NCBI RefSeq assembly: GCF_037975245.1
Contig: NC_092561.1
Coordinates: 11,217,001 to 11,281,000, forward strand
From: Apostichopus japonicus
Taxonomy: Eukaryota > Echinodermata > Holothuroidea > Aspidochirotida > Stichopodidae
DNA length: 64,000 nucleotides
Direction: 5' to 3'
In this document: positions 63,888-64,000 of the stretch, piece by piece
Position numbering within the stretch: position 1 is the stretch's first letter
Layout of the letters: every line of letters begins with the position of its first letter
Made by a program: the position numbers and the translations under genes
The notes under the pieces: generated by a model
What the model saw: the letters and a program-made list of their open reading frames with translations, nothing else
Databases searched by the model: none
What the model was told of the DNA's origin: nothing

Positions 63888-64000
63888 GTTCTGCTTATTA
63901 ATAATGAATAATGATCATAATTGTTAACAATAGTTCAACACTGACATCAATATCATCTCCAACTGTCATAAACATATTACAGCATTTCTAACATACCTTC

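Overview
The window is eukaryotic, AT-rich, intron-containing and repeat-dense. It is probably a marine invertebrate deuterostome; an echinoderm fits best but is not proven. The grounds are a CR1/L2-type non-LTR retrotransposon with a short-repeat 3' tail, several hAT elements with 8-bp target duplications, an intact Tc1/mariner transposase, a tRNA-derived SINE, U6 snRNA-derived fragments and minisatellites built around AGGTCA half-sites. I see no conventional housekeeping gene. Everything coding is a transposase, a retrotransposon or part of one multi-exon gene family.

Layout. 0.5-1.5 kb: a tandem array of ~300-bp units. 1.8 and 5.5-7.9 kb: plus-strand decayed copies of the multi-exon family. 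2.83-5.15 kb: a non-autonomous hAT with perfect 8-bp target duplications. 7.9-10.1 kb: a 5'-truncated L2/CR1-like retrotransposon. 10.2-13.8 kb: a hAT-like element holding a gag-protease fragment. 13.8-21.3, 24.9-26.4, 27.4-28.0 and 38.3-49.5 kb: many exon copies of the same family, almost all on the minus strand, at every stage of decay. Two BEN-domain copies (22.1-23.7 and 35.1-36.0 kb) sit between the exon blocks. 30.6-31.6 kb: an apparently intact Tc1/mariner (DD34E) transposase. 37.0-37.35 kb: a compound GATA/GATC/GGAT microsatellite. 39.3-39.7 kb: a SINE. 49.5-64 kb is gene-poor: a TTF-type zinc-finger remnant, a hAT dimerisation-domain remnant, a cluster of the 14-mer GTGACTCGCGTGAC, a satellite with DR1-like sites, and a hAT nested inside a related hAT.

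The central object is the repeated multi-exon family. Its exons recur in a consistent order: an N-terminal FGKYRGK..WL.EN module; a VGFG.Y module; an SSDAKK / VVKRCFLSAGSP module; a Cys-rich KRRPYNRKS module; a DUF6729-like domain; a segment ending LK.DSTKK; a segment with LYVDRGCC, LDIWHF and a downstream acidic residue; then C-terminal RWNED and GIEYIYS modules. The two spaced aspartates and the following acidic residue look like an RNase H-fold (DDE) transposase core. A second, diverged branch carries RSDHT and WIDK.CC in the same places. High local copy number, decay, tandem amplification and a neighbouring BEN gene in both large duplicates fit a large intron-bearing DNA transposon or a domesticated relative. 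That is inference: I could not find its termini.

The right-hand copies are organised by a large duplication. 19.4-26.4 kb is repeated, in the same order, at 26.8-39.2 kb; the second copy was then expanded by the Tc1 region, a LINE fragment and a microsatellite. An uninterrupted copy of a non-coding block at 40.6-40.84 kb shows the pre-insertion state of the block that the L2 and hAT elements split at 7.9-13.9 kb. Family and domain names are from pattern recognition and have not been checked by database search.
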